A stretch of 64,000 bases of DNA from JBBITI01 sp963735055 (GTDB taxonomy: Bacteria; Chloroflexota; Dehalococcoidia; Dehalococcoidales; UBA2162), in NCBI GenBank assembly GCA_963735055.1, contig CAVTJN010000004.1:1-64000 (forward strand), given 5' to 3'. The stretch's first letter is position 1, and every line of letters begins with the position of its first letter. The notes below the pieces were generated by a model, which did no database searches, was not told the origin of the DNA, and saw only the letters and a list, made by a program, of their open reading frames with translations. Positions 54,351-63,276 of this stretch are shown piece by piece. Both the position numbers and the translations under genes were made by a program.

Positions 54351-55482
54351 GTGGACAGGCTTAAGGTGTCGGTACTGTACTGGGAGGAGCGCAAACCGGA
54401 ATCGACGCTCCATGACGAAGTGGTTGACGAGATTGCGGCGGCGTTATCCGAAGGGGGCCACAAGGCATCACTCATCGGCATCAGTGATGACCTGCGCGAA
54501 CTCCTGGACAAGCTGGACGAAAAACGACCGGACCTGGTATTCAACGTGTGCGAGAGATTCGCCGATAATGACGATAACGAAATGCACGTAGCTGCGGTCC
54601 TGGAGATGCTGGGTCAGCCTTTCACCGGGGCGGGACCGGCGGGACTGGCCCTGCGGCAGGATAAGGCGGTGACCAAGAAACTGCTGAACTTCCACGAGGT
54701 CCCGTACCCGAACTTCGCGGTTTTTGATAGATTCAACATGGAGCTGGCGGGAAAGATGCACTTCCCGCTTATTGTAAAACCACTGCGGGGGGATGCGTCG
54801 CTGGGTATTGACGACTCTTCCCTGGTTACCGAACACGCCCGGCTTGACGAACGCATCCATTTCATTCAGACACAACTCAAGGAGCCGGCGCTGGTGGAGG
54901 AGTATATCGAGGGACGGGAGTTCTACGTGGGCATAATGGGTAACGATCCGGCGGAAGTACTCCCGGTTATGGAACTCGATTTCTCCAAACTGCCGGCCGG
55001 CTTCCCCCGGATCTACGGCCGCCAGGCCAAGTCCGATGCCACAAGCCCGCAATACAACGCCGTCAACACCGTAGTCGCCACCGAGTTGGCCCCCGAGACA
55101 CGGGCCCGCGTCACGATGGCAGCCCGTGAGGCAGCCATTGCCCTGAAAGTACGCGACTACGCGCAGGGTGGACATCAGACTGAGAGCTGACGGCGTGCCC
55201 ATGGTGGTGGAGGTGAACGCCAATCCGTACCTGGAACGTACCAGCGCGTTCGCCCTGGCAGCCTTGCAGGCGGGTCTCGGATACACGTCACTCATCAACC
55301 GCATTGTCGACATCGCCAGGAAGCGCCTGGAACCGACGCCGTTCTTGAAGGAGTTGCAGAAGACAAGGGCCGGGCGATTCCGACAAAGGAAGCAAATTGC
55401 CCGGGCCCTTCAGAATGTCGGATCAACTCAAGACAAAGACCCGGTCGAGCCCGGAATAGAGGACACCCCGCCAGCGGGATAG
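54351..55482 (+). CDS. ATP-grasp ligase (D-alanine--D-alanine ligase-like), one frameshift
   Basis: An ATP-grasp enzyme of about 375 residues. RPDLVFNVCERFADND and EMLGQPFTGAGPAGLALRQD (start of the grasp fold), HFPLIVKPLRGDASLGIDD (ATP-binding Lys) and VEEYIEGREFYVGIMG are in the first frame, which ends at 55190. Moving one base at about 55162 gives RVDIRLRADGVPMVVEVNAN, the metal-binding end of the family, in the next frame to 55482. GTG 54351 with GGAGGT upstream is the chosen start; TTG 54333 is an alternative. It probably joins a peptide or amino acid substrate. The partner metallopeptidase upstream suggests a common peptide pathway. Confidence 0.82.
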
Positions 55483-55495
55483 GAGGACAGATCTG

Positions 55496-55975
55496 CTAGC
55501 GCAGGTCGAGCACGAAATTGAACGTCGCCGCTCGCCCTTTTGGAGCGGTCGACATTTCCAGCAGTAAGTCCTCGCGGAAGATCCCGTCACCGGCGTTCGA
55601 GGCCAGCCCCGGAAAAAACAGTTGAGTGGTCAGGGTACGACGGCCATCGCCGGCCCGCACCTTAACGTGAATATGGGGCGTGCGTCCGGGATAGGACCCC
55701 GGCACGACCGTCGCCAGCGTGTATTTCCCGGACGCGTCGGCATACTGGTGACCCCTGAGGATATAGCCCTCGTTGTCATATTTGCCGTTGCCGTCGGCCT
55801 GCCAGAAATCCAGCCACGCCCCGGGCAGATGAGCGCCGTTGACATCCAGCACGTAGCCGGTCAGGGCCAACTCTTCGCCGGGGACACCTTCCCCGCGAAT
55901 TCCCGTCCGTTCCGGTGAATTGGCCTTGTAATAGGGGCCTTCGGTGGTTCCGTGAGTTGGCCTTCGCTTTTCCAT
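55496..55975 (-). CDS. Intradiol ring-cleavage dioxygenase family protein
   Basis: A 159-residue protein similar to the catalytic domain of catechol 1,2- and protocatechuate 3,4-dioxygenases. HLPGAWLDFWQADGNGKYDN, YILRGHQY, then VVPGSYPGRTPHIHVKV give two Tyr and two His candidates for the non-haem Fe(III) site. It is shorter than characterised enzymes and lacks the N-terminal dimer helix region. The ATG at 55975 is 7 nt from TATAAT on this strand, so the mRNA is probably leaderless. An in-frame start at 56125 would add 50 residues without homology. Substrate unknown. Confidence 0.83.
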   Translation of the reverse strand: MEKRRPTHGTTEGPYYKANSPERTGIRGEGVPGEELALTGYVLDVNGAHLPGAWLDFWQADGNGKYDNEGYILRGHQYADASGKYTLATVVPGSYPGRTPHIHVKVRAGDGRRTLTTQLFFPGLASNAGDGIFREDLLLEMSTAPKGRAATFNFVLDLR

Positions 55976-55981
55976 GATTTG

Positions 55982-55987
55982 ATTATA
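55982..55987 (-). promoter_or_regulatory. -10 box of the dioxygenase gene (leaderless)
   Basis: TATAAT on the minus strand. The expected +1 coincides with the A of ATG 55975. The -35 region is poor. Confidence 0.45.
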
Positions 55988-56149
55988 ATCGCTTCCGGCG
56001 GCGATTGGATTTTGCCGACGTGCAGCGTCTGAGCCCGCAGCAGGATGTGACGCGGCCAGGCTGCGTCCGGCAAGCCCAGTCCGTACGGGGGAGAACGCGG
56101 GTATAATCGGGGAGAGGTTGCTCACCGTGTTGGTACGAGGTAGATGGAT

Positions 56150-56419
56150 ATGTGCCGTAACATAAAGACGCTTTACAACTTCGATCCGCCGGCGACGGAC
56201 GCCGAAATCAGGGCAGCGGCGCTGCAGTTTGTAAAGAAGATCACCGGATTCGCCAGTCCGTCGGCGGCGAACGAAGCGGCGTTCGGCCGAGCGGTCGACG
56301 CGGTTGCGCAGACGTCCTCCGTCTTGCTGAGGTCACTGGTAACCACGGCGCCGCCGAAGAGCCGGGAGGCCGAGGCGGCCAGAGCCCACGCCCGGGCAGT
56401 ACTCAGATTCGGCCGGTAG
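56150..56419 (+). CDS. DUF2277 family protein
   Basis: An 89-residue protein beginning MCRNIKTLYNFDPPATDAEI, the invariant start of this family. LQFVKKITGFASPSAANEAA and LVTTAPPKSREAEAARA follow. ATG 56150 is chosen because GAGG lies 9 nt upstream and because family members begin MCRNI; ATG 56144 would be too close to that site. A TATAAT at 56102-56107 is a likely -10 box. The function of the family is unknown. Confidence 0.9.
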   Translation: MCRNIKTLYNFDPPATDAEIRAAALQFVKKITGFASPSAANEAAFGRAVDAVAQTSSVLLRSLVTTAPPKSREAEAARAHARAVLRFGR

Positions 56420-56473
56420 CAGGCGGAGCGAGACAGTAGGAAACGACTCAGTCACGAACTGCCGGCCGTACCT

Positions 56474-58051
56474 TCAGCCCGGATCGACTGGGGTCAGTTC
56501 CGGCTCGGACACGATGGCTCCGGGCGGCAGGACCCGGATGGCAGCCGCCCCGTTCACCGGACACTGTTCCTCACAGATGCCACACCCGGTACATACGTCG
56601 GGGAGAACGTAAGGCCGGGCAGCCTTACGCCCGGGCTCGTTCTTCAGTATCACGGCTTTCTCAGGAAGGGGACACATTTCCTCACAAACAATGCACTCCC
56701 GATCTTCGTCGAAAGGGATACAGGTCTTGCGATTGATCATCGCCACGCCGATGACCTCGGTCCGCTTCTTCTCGAGAGTGAGTGGGGCGATCGCCCCGGT
56801 GGGACAGACCTGTCCGCAGGCATTGCAGGAGTAATCACAATAGCCCCGCCGCATCACGAGATGCGGCGACCAGGTCCGGTCCCAGCCGGCGGCGGACACG
56901 GCGGGTTGGATGGAGCCGGAAGGACACACCCGGACGCATTCGCCGCAACGGATGCACAGTGAGGTCAAACTGCCCTCGGTGGAGCCCGGCGGCCGGATCA
57001 GAGTCTGCTTGCCGCGGCTGGGCGTGGGCAGAAAAGCGATGGCGAAGGCGCCGGCGGCCGCCAAGCCCGCCGACTGAAAGAACCGACGCCGCTCGGGCAT
57101 GTATCCCGGCGCGAACGGTCCGCCAGCCGAAAAGGTGATCGCCCGGGTCGGGCAGTTATCAACACAGTCGAGGCAAGCAGTGCACTCGCCGGCGTCCGCC
57201 GCGTAGCCACGCCCGGCGTCGATGGCGTGCACCGGACACCGCGTGGCGCAGCGGCCGCAGGAAATACAGCCGTCCCGGCGAATCCGATATCGGAACAGGG
57301 ACAATCTCGATACCAGCCCGAGCAATCCTCCCAGCGGACACAAATATCGGCACCAGAAACGCCGGCGCACCGCGTTCAAGGCCAGCACGGCACCGGCCAG
57401 CGCCAGCAGGGTTAGATTAGGCAAGTAGAACCCGTGGCCGCCCAGCAGCGGCGCCCTCACCGAGCCATCGAACCAGCCGACCGCCGGCTGCAGCGGGCCG
57501 ATGTGGTACAACCAGGTGTCCACGCTCAGCAGCAGCGAATCAAACAGCGGCAAGATCACGGCGGTCAGTGACCGGAACAACATGGTCACCGGGTCGAGCG
57601 CGACCAGCGTCAGGCTGCCGAGAAGTGCCCCGAAGATGACCAGCATCAGGACCAGGTGCTTGCCATGCCGCCAGGGATGGGGCAGGTCAGGTTCATTCTT
57701 CCTTGATTTGCGGGCTGGAATCCAGTCGAGAACCGCCCCCGCCGGGCACAGCCAACCGCACCAGAAGCGGCCAAAGACGAGAGTGGCGGCAAGTAACCCC
57801 AACCCCCCAATGCCCATGGGTAGTATCCAGGAACGGCCCGCGGTCATGGCCGCCAGGCCAGCCAGCGGATCGGCCAGGAAGAAGAGGTCGTGGGGCAGGC
57901 CGGTCTTCAGGTCTTGCTGGGTGCCCAGCAGCAGGAACAGAAAAAGAAGAGAGACGGCAATCTGCACGGCCAGACGCAGCCGGCCGCGGGTCCGGGAGAC
58001 CTTGACCATTGGCGGCAATACCCGGGCAGGAATGCTACCCAGGTCAGACAC
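56474..58051 (-). CDS. NapH/NapG-like membrane polyferredoxin
   Basis: A 525-residue fusion. The N-terminal part has five to six helices and two cytoplasmic CxxxCP motifs (CGWLCPAGAVLDW and CRYLCPLGGLLGL), as in NapH/CcoG/MauN. It continues with 4Fe-4S pairs CISCGRCATRCP and CTACLDCVDNCP, then a Tat-like RRRFFQSAG segment with a helix near residue 335, and four further cluster motifs: CIRCGECVRVCP, CDYSCNACGQVCP, CIVCEEMCP and CTGCGICEEQCP. It probably passes electrons from quinol to an outer or periplasmic-type reductase. GTG 58051 has GAGGAG 5 nt upstream and overlaps the DUF362 stop. Confidence 0.88.
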   Translation of the reverse strand: MSDLGSIPARVLPPMVKVSRTRGRLRLAVQIAVSLLFLFLLLGTQQDLKTGLPHDLFFLADPLAGLAAMTAGRSWILPMGIGGLGLLAATLVFGRFWCGWLCPAGAVLDWIPARKSRKNEPDLPHPWRHGKHLVLMLVIFGALLGSLTLVALDPVTMLFRSLTAVILPLFDSLLLSVDTWLYHIGPLQPAVGWFDGSVRAPLLGGHGFYLPNLTLLALAGAVLALNAVRRRFWCRYLCPLGGLLGLVSRLSLFRYRIRRDGCISCGRCATRCPVHAIDAGRGYAADAGECTACLDCVDNCPTRAITFSAGGPFAPGYMPERRRFFQSAGLAAAGAFAIAFLPTPSRGKQTLIRPPGSTEGSLTSLCIRCGECVRVCPSGSIQPAVSAAGWDRTWSPHLVMRRGYCDYSCNACGQVCPTGAIAPLTLEKKRTEVIGVAMINRKTCIPFDEDRECIVCEEMCPLPEKAVILKNEPGRKAARPYVLPDVCTGCGICEEQCPVNGAAAIRVLPPGAIVSEPELTPVDPG

Positions 58052-59075
58052 TGATCTCCTCAACGCGGACACTCTTCAAGTCCATGGTGCCCAGCCCCAT
58101 CTGCGCGCCGGCACGAACGGCCGGGATATCGGCACCGGTCAGGTTGAAGAGAGTGGCCGCGTAGGAGTCGGCAGCGACAACATCCCGACTGGCGATGACG
58201 GTGTTGGCCAGTTTCACATCGTTCAGATCGCCTCCGGTGGGCCCGTGGTTCATCAGGATGCGAACGCCGTCGATGACCGTAAGCGAAGGCCGGACTAAGC
58301 TCACGAGGTCGGCCACCCGCTGTCCGAGGTTAAAGTGGAGTTGGTTACGATCTTGGACGACGCCCATCAGGTTCTTCATCCCCATGGTCAGCCGGGCCAG
58401 GCTATGATGTTTAGCGATGGGAACGTTGATGACCAGGTCCGCGGCCAGGATATCGGCGTACACCGGCCACTGTTTTATGTCGACCGCTTTGGGCAGGGGG
58501 GTGGCCTTGAACTTGATGGAACTCATGATTTCCATCTGTCCGCCAGCGCGGCGGACTGCTTCGTCAATACCGGTCCGGACGTAAGCCTGTTCCGGCGTCC
58601 CCCCGAATGGCTGGTCCATCACCCGCACCCGCCGGGCGCCGGCGCCCTTACACAGGGTCACAAGCGTGGCCACTACCTCGGGATTGGTGGTGGCAGCGTA
58701 TTCGTATGAATGATAGGAGACGCAGATATTAGGCTTGATGATGACGTCATCGCCTTGTTTGACGAACTGTTCAATGCCCCCCAGCGCCTTAACCGCCGCC
58801 TCAACCAGAGCGCTGGGACTGGGCCCGCGGGCAACGGCGAGGTAAGTCCCCCCGGGACCCAGAGAAGGCACCGGCGAAGCGGGGGAGGTCGACCCGGGTG
58901 GGGAGGTTGGGGCCGAAGAAGGCGGGAAAGTCAAAGCAGGCTCAGCCTGGCCCGGCCGGCAACCGAGCAAGGGGAACACAGAGGAAGCGGCGGCAACCGT
59001 GAAACCGAGCGCCGTCATGCGCTTCACAAACTCACGCCGCGACAGCGCGGTGACCGGCGAGTCTTTCTTCACCAT
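58044..59075 (-). CDS. DUF362 domain protein with Tat signal
   Basis: A 343-residue exported protein. The N terminus has SRREFVKR, a twin-arginine motif, then a hydrophobic stretch and LLGC (possible lipoprotein site). The mature part has IIKPNICVSYHSYEYAATTN, DLVINVPIAKHHSLARLTMG and MKNLMGVVQDRNQLH, the signatures of DUF362, usually found beside polyferredoxins. Substrate unknown. The ATG at 59075 is about 6 nt from TACAAT, so the message may be leaderless. It is the first gene of the pair with the polyferredoxin. Confidence 0.87.
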   Translation of the reverse strand: MVKKDSPVTALSRREFVKRMTALGFTVAAASSVFPLLGCRPGQAEPALTFPPSSAPTSPPGSTSPASPVPSLGPGGTYLAVARGPSPSALVEAAVKALGGIEQFVKQGDDVIIKPNICVSYHSYEYAATTNPEVVATLVTLCKGAGARRVRVMDQPFGGTPEQAYVRTGIDEAVRRAGGQMEIMSSIKFKATPLPKAVDIKQWPVYADILAADLVINVPIAKHHSLARLTMGMKNLMGVVQDRNQLHFNLGQRVADLVSLVRPSLTVIDGVRILMNHGPTGGDLNDVKLANTVIASRDVVAADSYAATLFNLTGADIPAVRAGAQMGLGTMDLKSVRVEEISV

Positions 59076-59114
59076 ACCCCCATTGTATCCGACCGCGGTA
59101 ATCCGTGAAAATTG

Positions 59115-59150
59115 ATCGTGCTCCTTGCGGCCTTCCGCAAGGAGCACGAT
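59115..59150 (-). terminator. Terminator after the transketolase genes
   Basis: A perfect 16-bp stem ATCGTGCTCCTTGCGG / CCGCAAGGAGCACGAT with a 4-nt loop. On the minus strand it is followed by CAATTTT. It separates the transketolase operon from DUF362. Confidence 0.75.
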
Positions 59151-59190
59151 TCGACTGTCTAATGACTAGTGGGCGCAACCCACAAACAGG

Positions 59191-60150
59191 CTACTTAAGC
59201 ATGCCCTTCATGGCAGCAATGGCGGCCTCCTTGTCATAGCCATACTTCTTCCGCTGTTCTGCGGCGCTGCCGAACCCCGCATAGATCTGGGGAATACCGA
59301 GACGTTTGAAGCTCTTCGGGCATACGCCCCGGTCCATCAAGACGTCGGAAATGGTACTGGCCAGACCGCCCTGCATGAGATGGTCCTCGAGGACCAGAAT
59401 ATTCCCAGTCTCCTTCACCGCTTTGAGGATCAACTCCTCGTCCACCGGTTTGATCGAGTACATATCGACGACGCGGACGTCGATGCCGTCAGCGGCCAAG
59501 GCCTTGGCCGCCTCAATCCCCTCAAAGACCATTTCTCCGTGAGCGATGATGGTCGCGTCCTTCCCCTCGCGCGCCACAAGCCCCTTACCGATCTTGTAGT
59601 CGATGGTGCCGGGCTCGTACAAGACGCGGTCCGCCTTGCCCTGGGCCAGACGAATGAACATGGGATGCGGATAGGTCATGCTCAGGATCAGGATGTCCCG
59701 GATCATATTCGGGTCGCCAATGGAGAGGACGGTCATGTTGACCATCGACTTCATGATGGCAATGTCTTCCATGGCATTATGGGTCGAACCGCCGCCGGAA
59801 GTGAGGCCACCGCCGGTACCGATCATGCGGACCGGCAGGTCCTGGTAGCAGATTTCGGAGCGGACCTGTTCACAGGCACGCATGGTCATAAAGGGAATCA
59901 TGCCCGAGATAAACGGGATATTGCCTTCCAGGGCGAGACCGGCGGCGATACCGGCCAGGTTCTGCTCGGCGATACCGACGTCGACAAACCGATCGGGAAA
60001 CTCATTATGGAATGCCGATAGCGCGCCACCCGTGTCGGCCGCCAGGGCCCATACGTTATCGTGCTTCTGACCGAGCTCATGTATCGTTCCACCGACGACC
60101 GACCGGGCAGACCTCATGCTGCCAAAGTTGAAAGTCTGTTTGATTGTCAT
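59191..60150 (-). CDS. Transketolase C-terminal subunit
   Basis: A 319-residue protein covering the pyrimidine-binding and C-terminal domains of transketolase: VDVGIAEQNLAGIAAGLALE (with the catalytic Glu), IMKSMVNMTVLSIGD and VRVVDMYSIKPVDEELILKA. Split transketolases of this kind are common in archaea and many anaerobes. It pairs with the N-terminal subunit whose stop overlaps its start by 4 nt. Function: transfer of two-carbon units between sugar phosphates, supplying pentose or heptose phosphates, or a related reaction with another donor. Confidence 0.9.
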   Translation of the reverse strand: MTIKQTFNFGSMRSARSVVGGTIHELGQKHDNVWALAADTGGALSAFHNEFPDRFVDVGIAEQNLAGIAAGLALEGNIPFISGMIPFMTMRACEQVRSEICYQDLPVRMIGTGGGLTSGGGSTHNAMEDIAIMKSMVNMTVLSIGDPNMIRDILILSMTYPHPMFIRLAQGKADRVLYEPGTIDYKIGKGLVAREGKDATIIAHGEMVFEGIEAAKALAADGIDVRVVDMYSIKPVDEELILKAVKETGNILVLEDHLMQGGLASTISDVLMDRGVCPKSFKRLGIPQIYAGFGSAAEQRKKYGYDKEAAIAAMKGMLK

Positions 60151-61010
60151 CTTACGGCACTCCTTTCCTTGGCGTAGTTGGCCTCAACATCAGCGATCGC
60201 CTTCTCCATGTCCGCTTTGCTCAGCGAACCGGCATGCCAGCCGATGTTCTTCTCCATGAAGGTGACGCCTTTGCCCTTGATGGTGTTGCAGATGAGCATC
60301 GTCGGCTGAGTATTGGTTATCGGGGGCAGGTTGTCCAAGACGTCGACGATCTGCTCCATATTGTGCCCATCCAACTCGACGACGTGCCACCCGAAGGACC
60401 GCCATCGGTCCGAATAGTGTTCGAAGCTCATCGCCTCGCCGGCAAAACTGGACATCAACTGATTATTCTTGTCAACGACGCCGATCAGGTTGCCCAGTTT
60501 GTAGGAACCGGCCGTATTGGCCGCTTCCCAAACCTCACCTTCGCAGGTCTCGCCGTCGCCCATCATGCAGAACACCCGGTGGGACAGCTTCTTCTGCCGG
60601 GCCGAAAGAGCCATACCGACGGCGACGGCCAGGCCCTGTCCGAGAGAGCCGGATGAGCACTCCGCGGACGGAAGATACACTTTGCACACATGCATGCCAT
60701 AGGCACTATCCAGTTTGCCGTAGGTCCTAACGATCTCGTCGTAGTCAAAGAAGCCCCGAAGTGACATCGCGATGTACATGCAAACGGCCCCGTGCCCCTT
60801 ACTCAGGATGAACCGGTCCCTGGTCGGCATCATGATATCTTTGGGATCGATATTCATGCCGTGATGGAACAGGCCGATGAGAATATCTGTCATCGACAGA
60901 TCTCCTCCGATGTGCACCGCCCCTTCGTAGTTGCCACACAGGTTGAGTAGTTTCTTGCGCATTTCAAGCGCCAGGTCTTCAAGCCGCCTTACTTCCTTGG
61001 GATCCGCCAT
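60147..61010 (-). CDS. Transketolase N-terminal (TPP-binding) subunit
   Basis: A 287-residue protein with the thiamine pyrophosphate domain: RDRFILSKGHGAVCMYIAM (His of the active site), GSLGQGLAVAVGMAL and the TPP motif CMMGDGETCEGEVWEAANTA (GDG-x-CEG-x... NN end GVVDKNNQ). GGAGG is at the usual distance from ATG 61010. It is in an operon with the C-terminal subunit and, upstream, with the UGSC-like gene 36 bp away. The unusual neighbour raises the possibility of a specialised substrate. Confidence 0.92.
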   Translation of the reverse strand: MADPKEVRRLEDLALEMRKKLLNLCGNYEGAVHIGGDLSMTDILIGLFHHGMNIDPKDIMMPTRDRFILSKGHGAVCMYIAMSLRGFFDYDEIVRTYGKLDSAYGMHVCKVYLPSAECSSGSLGQGLAVAVGMALSARQKKLSHRVFCMMGDGETCEGEVWEAANTAGSYKLGNLIGVVDKNNQLMSSFAGEAMSFEHYSDRWRSFGWHVVELDGHNMEQIVDVLDNLPPITNTQPTMLICNTIKGKGVTFMEKNIGWHAGSLSKADMEKAIADVEANYAKERSAVR

Positions 61011-61045
61011 GTAGAGCCTCCTTGTAATATTACGGTCCAGCTACA

Positions 61046-62806
61046 CTACTTCCAGGCATCGATGCTGTAGACCGGATGCATCCCCAGAATACCACCTCGG
61101 GGCCCGCCCGTCATCTGCACGCAGACCTCTTCGTCCGAGCCGCACACGATGATGCAGTTCTCATCGGGATGATCGCCGGCCACCGAAATGAGATGATCGT
61201 CCGGCAACTCCTTCCAGTGTTTGCCGGACTGCCGGTCGACACCCATCCAGCCGTTAGTAGTGAGGTCCACCCAGGAACGCTTGCGGTACTCGCTCAGGGG
61301 CTCCAATCCTTTCTTCCAGATGTATTCGTAGACCGCATCCTTGGTCTTGAAGCCCAGTTCATAAAGGTGCTGCGCCATCTCGTGCACGATGATGAAGGTG
61401 CGCGGCCCTTCCCGGCCCCCCGCCCAGATTCCGGGCAAAATGTATTCAAGGAAATTATGCGGGCCGGGGATGCCCTTAACGTTAAGACGGCGGGCAATGC
61501 CGCCGTGGCCGCTCTTTTGCAGGGCCCGGTAGCCGCCTGGTGAGAACTGGGCGCCGTCCATGCCACCTTCGGTCCACAACACCATTACCACGTTCTCGTC
61601 TTTGCGGTAGCCGTGCTCCTCGTTCAGGCCTTTCCAGCCCGGCGGGAGACCGTCGGCATACTCGGCGAAGCACAGGCCGGCCCGATTGACCGGGCTGCCG
61701 ATGCTGCTCATACGATTTATCCCGGGCACAGCGCCGCCGAGATTAATGGCCATCAACTGATAGGCGCGGCCGATGGCTGAGTTCGCCGGGTTACCCGGCC
61801 CGAGCATGCCCAGGCCGGCGTTCATCCCGATTTCCTTGACGATGGGGCCGCTGACGCAGCACCACAGGTTGGCGTAGACGGTGGTCCCGGTGGGGACGCC
61901 CGATTCGGCAATTGCCAGGACGACCGGCAGTTGTTCCGGCCGGCAACCGGCCATGACGGCGATGGTGGCGATCTTCTCGACGGTAGCCGTCCATTTCATG
62001 GGCTGGAACCGGACCAGGCTGCCCTTCTTCATCTCCTCGCCAAACATGACCAATCGGTCAGACTGATAGGTAACCATCTCGTCCGGCCGGTGGCTGGTGC
62101 CCTTGAGCATTTCCTTGACCCGCTCTTCGGTGGGGAGCCGGATAGGCAGACCATCGGTATAGATCGAAATTGGCGCATCGAGCGGTTTAGGCACATGCCG
62201 GGTCTGGTAGAAGAAGTCCTCGGCTTCATCGATAGTGCCCTCAAAGATGATCCGCGGCTGCGCCGGATTATACAGGCCGCTCTCTTTTTCTTTGGCTGTC
62301 AGCGGCCGCAGCAGGCCATCCATCGTCGGCCCGATGAGACGGTCGACATCGACCGGACCGGCCAGGGTACGCGACGCGTGCAGGTAACGAACGTTCGGAA
62401 TCCCGTTCACCAGGGCTTCCTGTTTCACCATCTCTTCCTGATCGGCCAGGTCGATAAGGATGGTCGGTATCCCTGCTTGTTCAAGCTCGGCGAGATAAGG
62501 CAACTGCCTCCAAACGGTGCCGCTTCACCAGCAAACGGCTTGTATCAGGGCATCGGCGGTCTTCATCTCCTCATCTGACAGAGGGACCGGGTCAATGCCG
62601 TAGGTCTTCTTTACCCGCCAGTTGACGTTCGGATAGTCGCTCTTTAACCTCCGCTCGAACGGGATGGTAATATCCGGCTCGCCGGTGATGCTGAACCAGA
62701 TCTCTTTGCCGTCCAACGAGTCGAGGCGAGGGGCCAGCGGGTAAGTCTTGACGGGTAACTGCAGTCCGACCGGATTAAGGAATTTGTACACTCTGTCCTG
62801 GGCCAT
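61046..62806 (-). CDS. UGSC-family-like protein with in-frame TGA, probable selenoprotein
   Basis: A gene of 586 codons from ATG 62806 (AGGAGG upstream) to the stop at 61046, interrupted only by a TGA at 62527-62525. Both parts are in the same frame: ALIQAVCW-TGA-SGTVWRQLPYLAELEQAGIPT. In the UGSC family, as I recall it, U-G-S-C is followed at the same spacing by ELE and GIPT; here the residue at U is TGA and S-G-T follows. Later motifs KWTATVEKIATIAVMAGCRP (UGSC-like C-terminal core) and WTEGGMDGAQFSPGGYRAL are intact. Selenocysteine is the simplest reading. Translation from TTG 62503 as a separate gene is an alternative, as is an assembly error. The reaction is unknown. Confidence 0.7.
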
Positions 62807-62965
62807 CTTCTCCTCCTAAGAGTCATAAGCTATGGCTGGTCAGGCCGTTGGTCTTGCCCATTATACGACAAAAGCGGCTTGCTTCCCAGAGGGAAATGCT
62901 GCCAGTTGGGGTGTGCCGGGGGTGTCGATTCAAGCAGGCATTACCAGGAGAGAATCCCCGGAAAT
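62807..62965. other. Intergenic region upstream of the UGSC-like gene
   Basis: Part of a 470-bp divergent gap (62807-63276). No gene recognised; a 165-codon minus-strand frame over 62823-63320 has no family-like sequence. Confidence 0.4.
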
Positions 62966-62997
62966 GATAAAGCCCGGCGGGACAACCGGGCTTTATC
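62966..62997. other. Hairpin in the divergent gap
   Basis: GATAAAGCCCGG (62966-62977) / CCGGGCTTTATC (62986-62997), 12 perfect pairs with an 8-nt loop and no strong U tract. Its role between two diverging genes is unclear; it could end an unseen short transcript. Confidence 0.55.
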
Positions 62998-63210
62998 GTG
63001 GGAGGGTCATGAAAAAAGTTATGTGTAGATACAGAATAGAACAGCCGGCCGCGCCGCACATCGGTCGAAAGTACTAACTTGTTCCAGCGGTCGTCCCCGC
63101 CCACCGGCGGCGCCACTAACGTCGACGCGCTGAACAAGGACAAGGACAACTTAGTGCCAGGTACCGCGACGCGGGGCGCCAACGCTGAGGCTGAATCCGG
63201 CTCGAGGCTG

Positions 63211-63238
63211 TTGTGAAAGCCGGTACATCTGGTATAAT
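63211..63238 (+). promoter_or_regulatory. Promoter of asd
   Basis: TATAAT (63233-63238) with an upstream TG (TGGTATAAT, extended -10) and TTGTGA at 63211-63216 with 16-bp spacing. The leader is about 32 nt. Confidence 0.6.
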
Positions 63239-63276
63239 CTTCATCCTCGAAAGTCGCATACTTGTGAGGCAAACCG

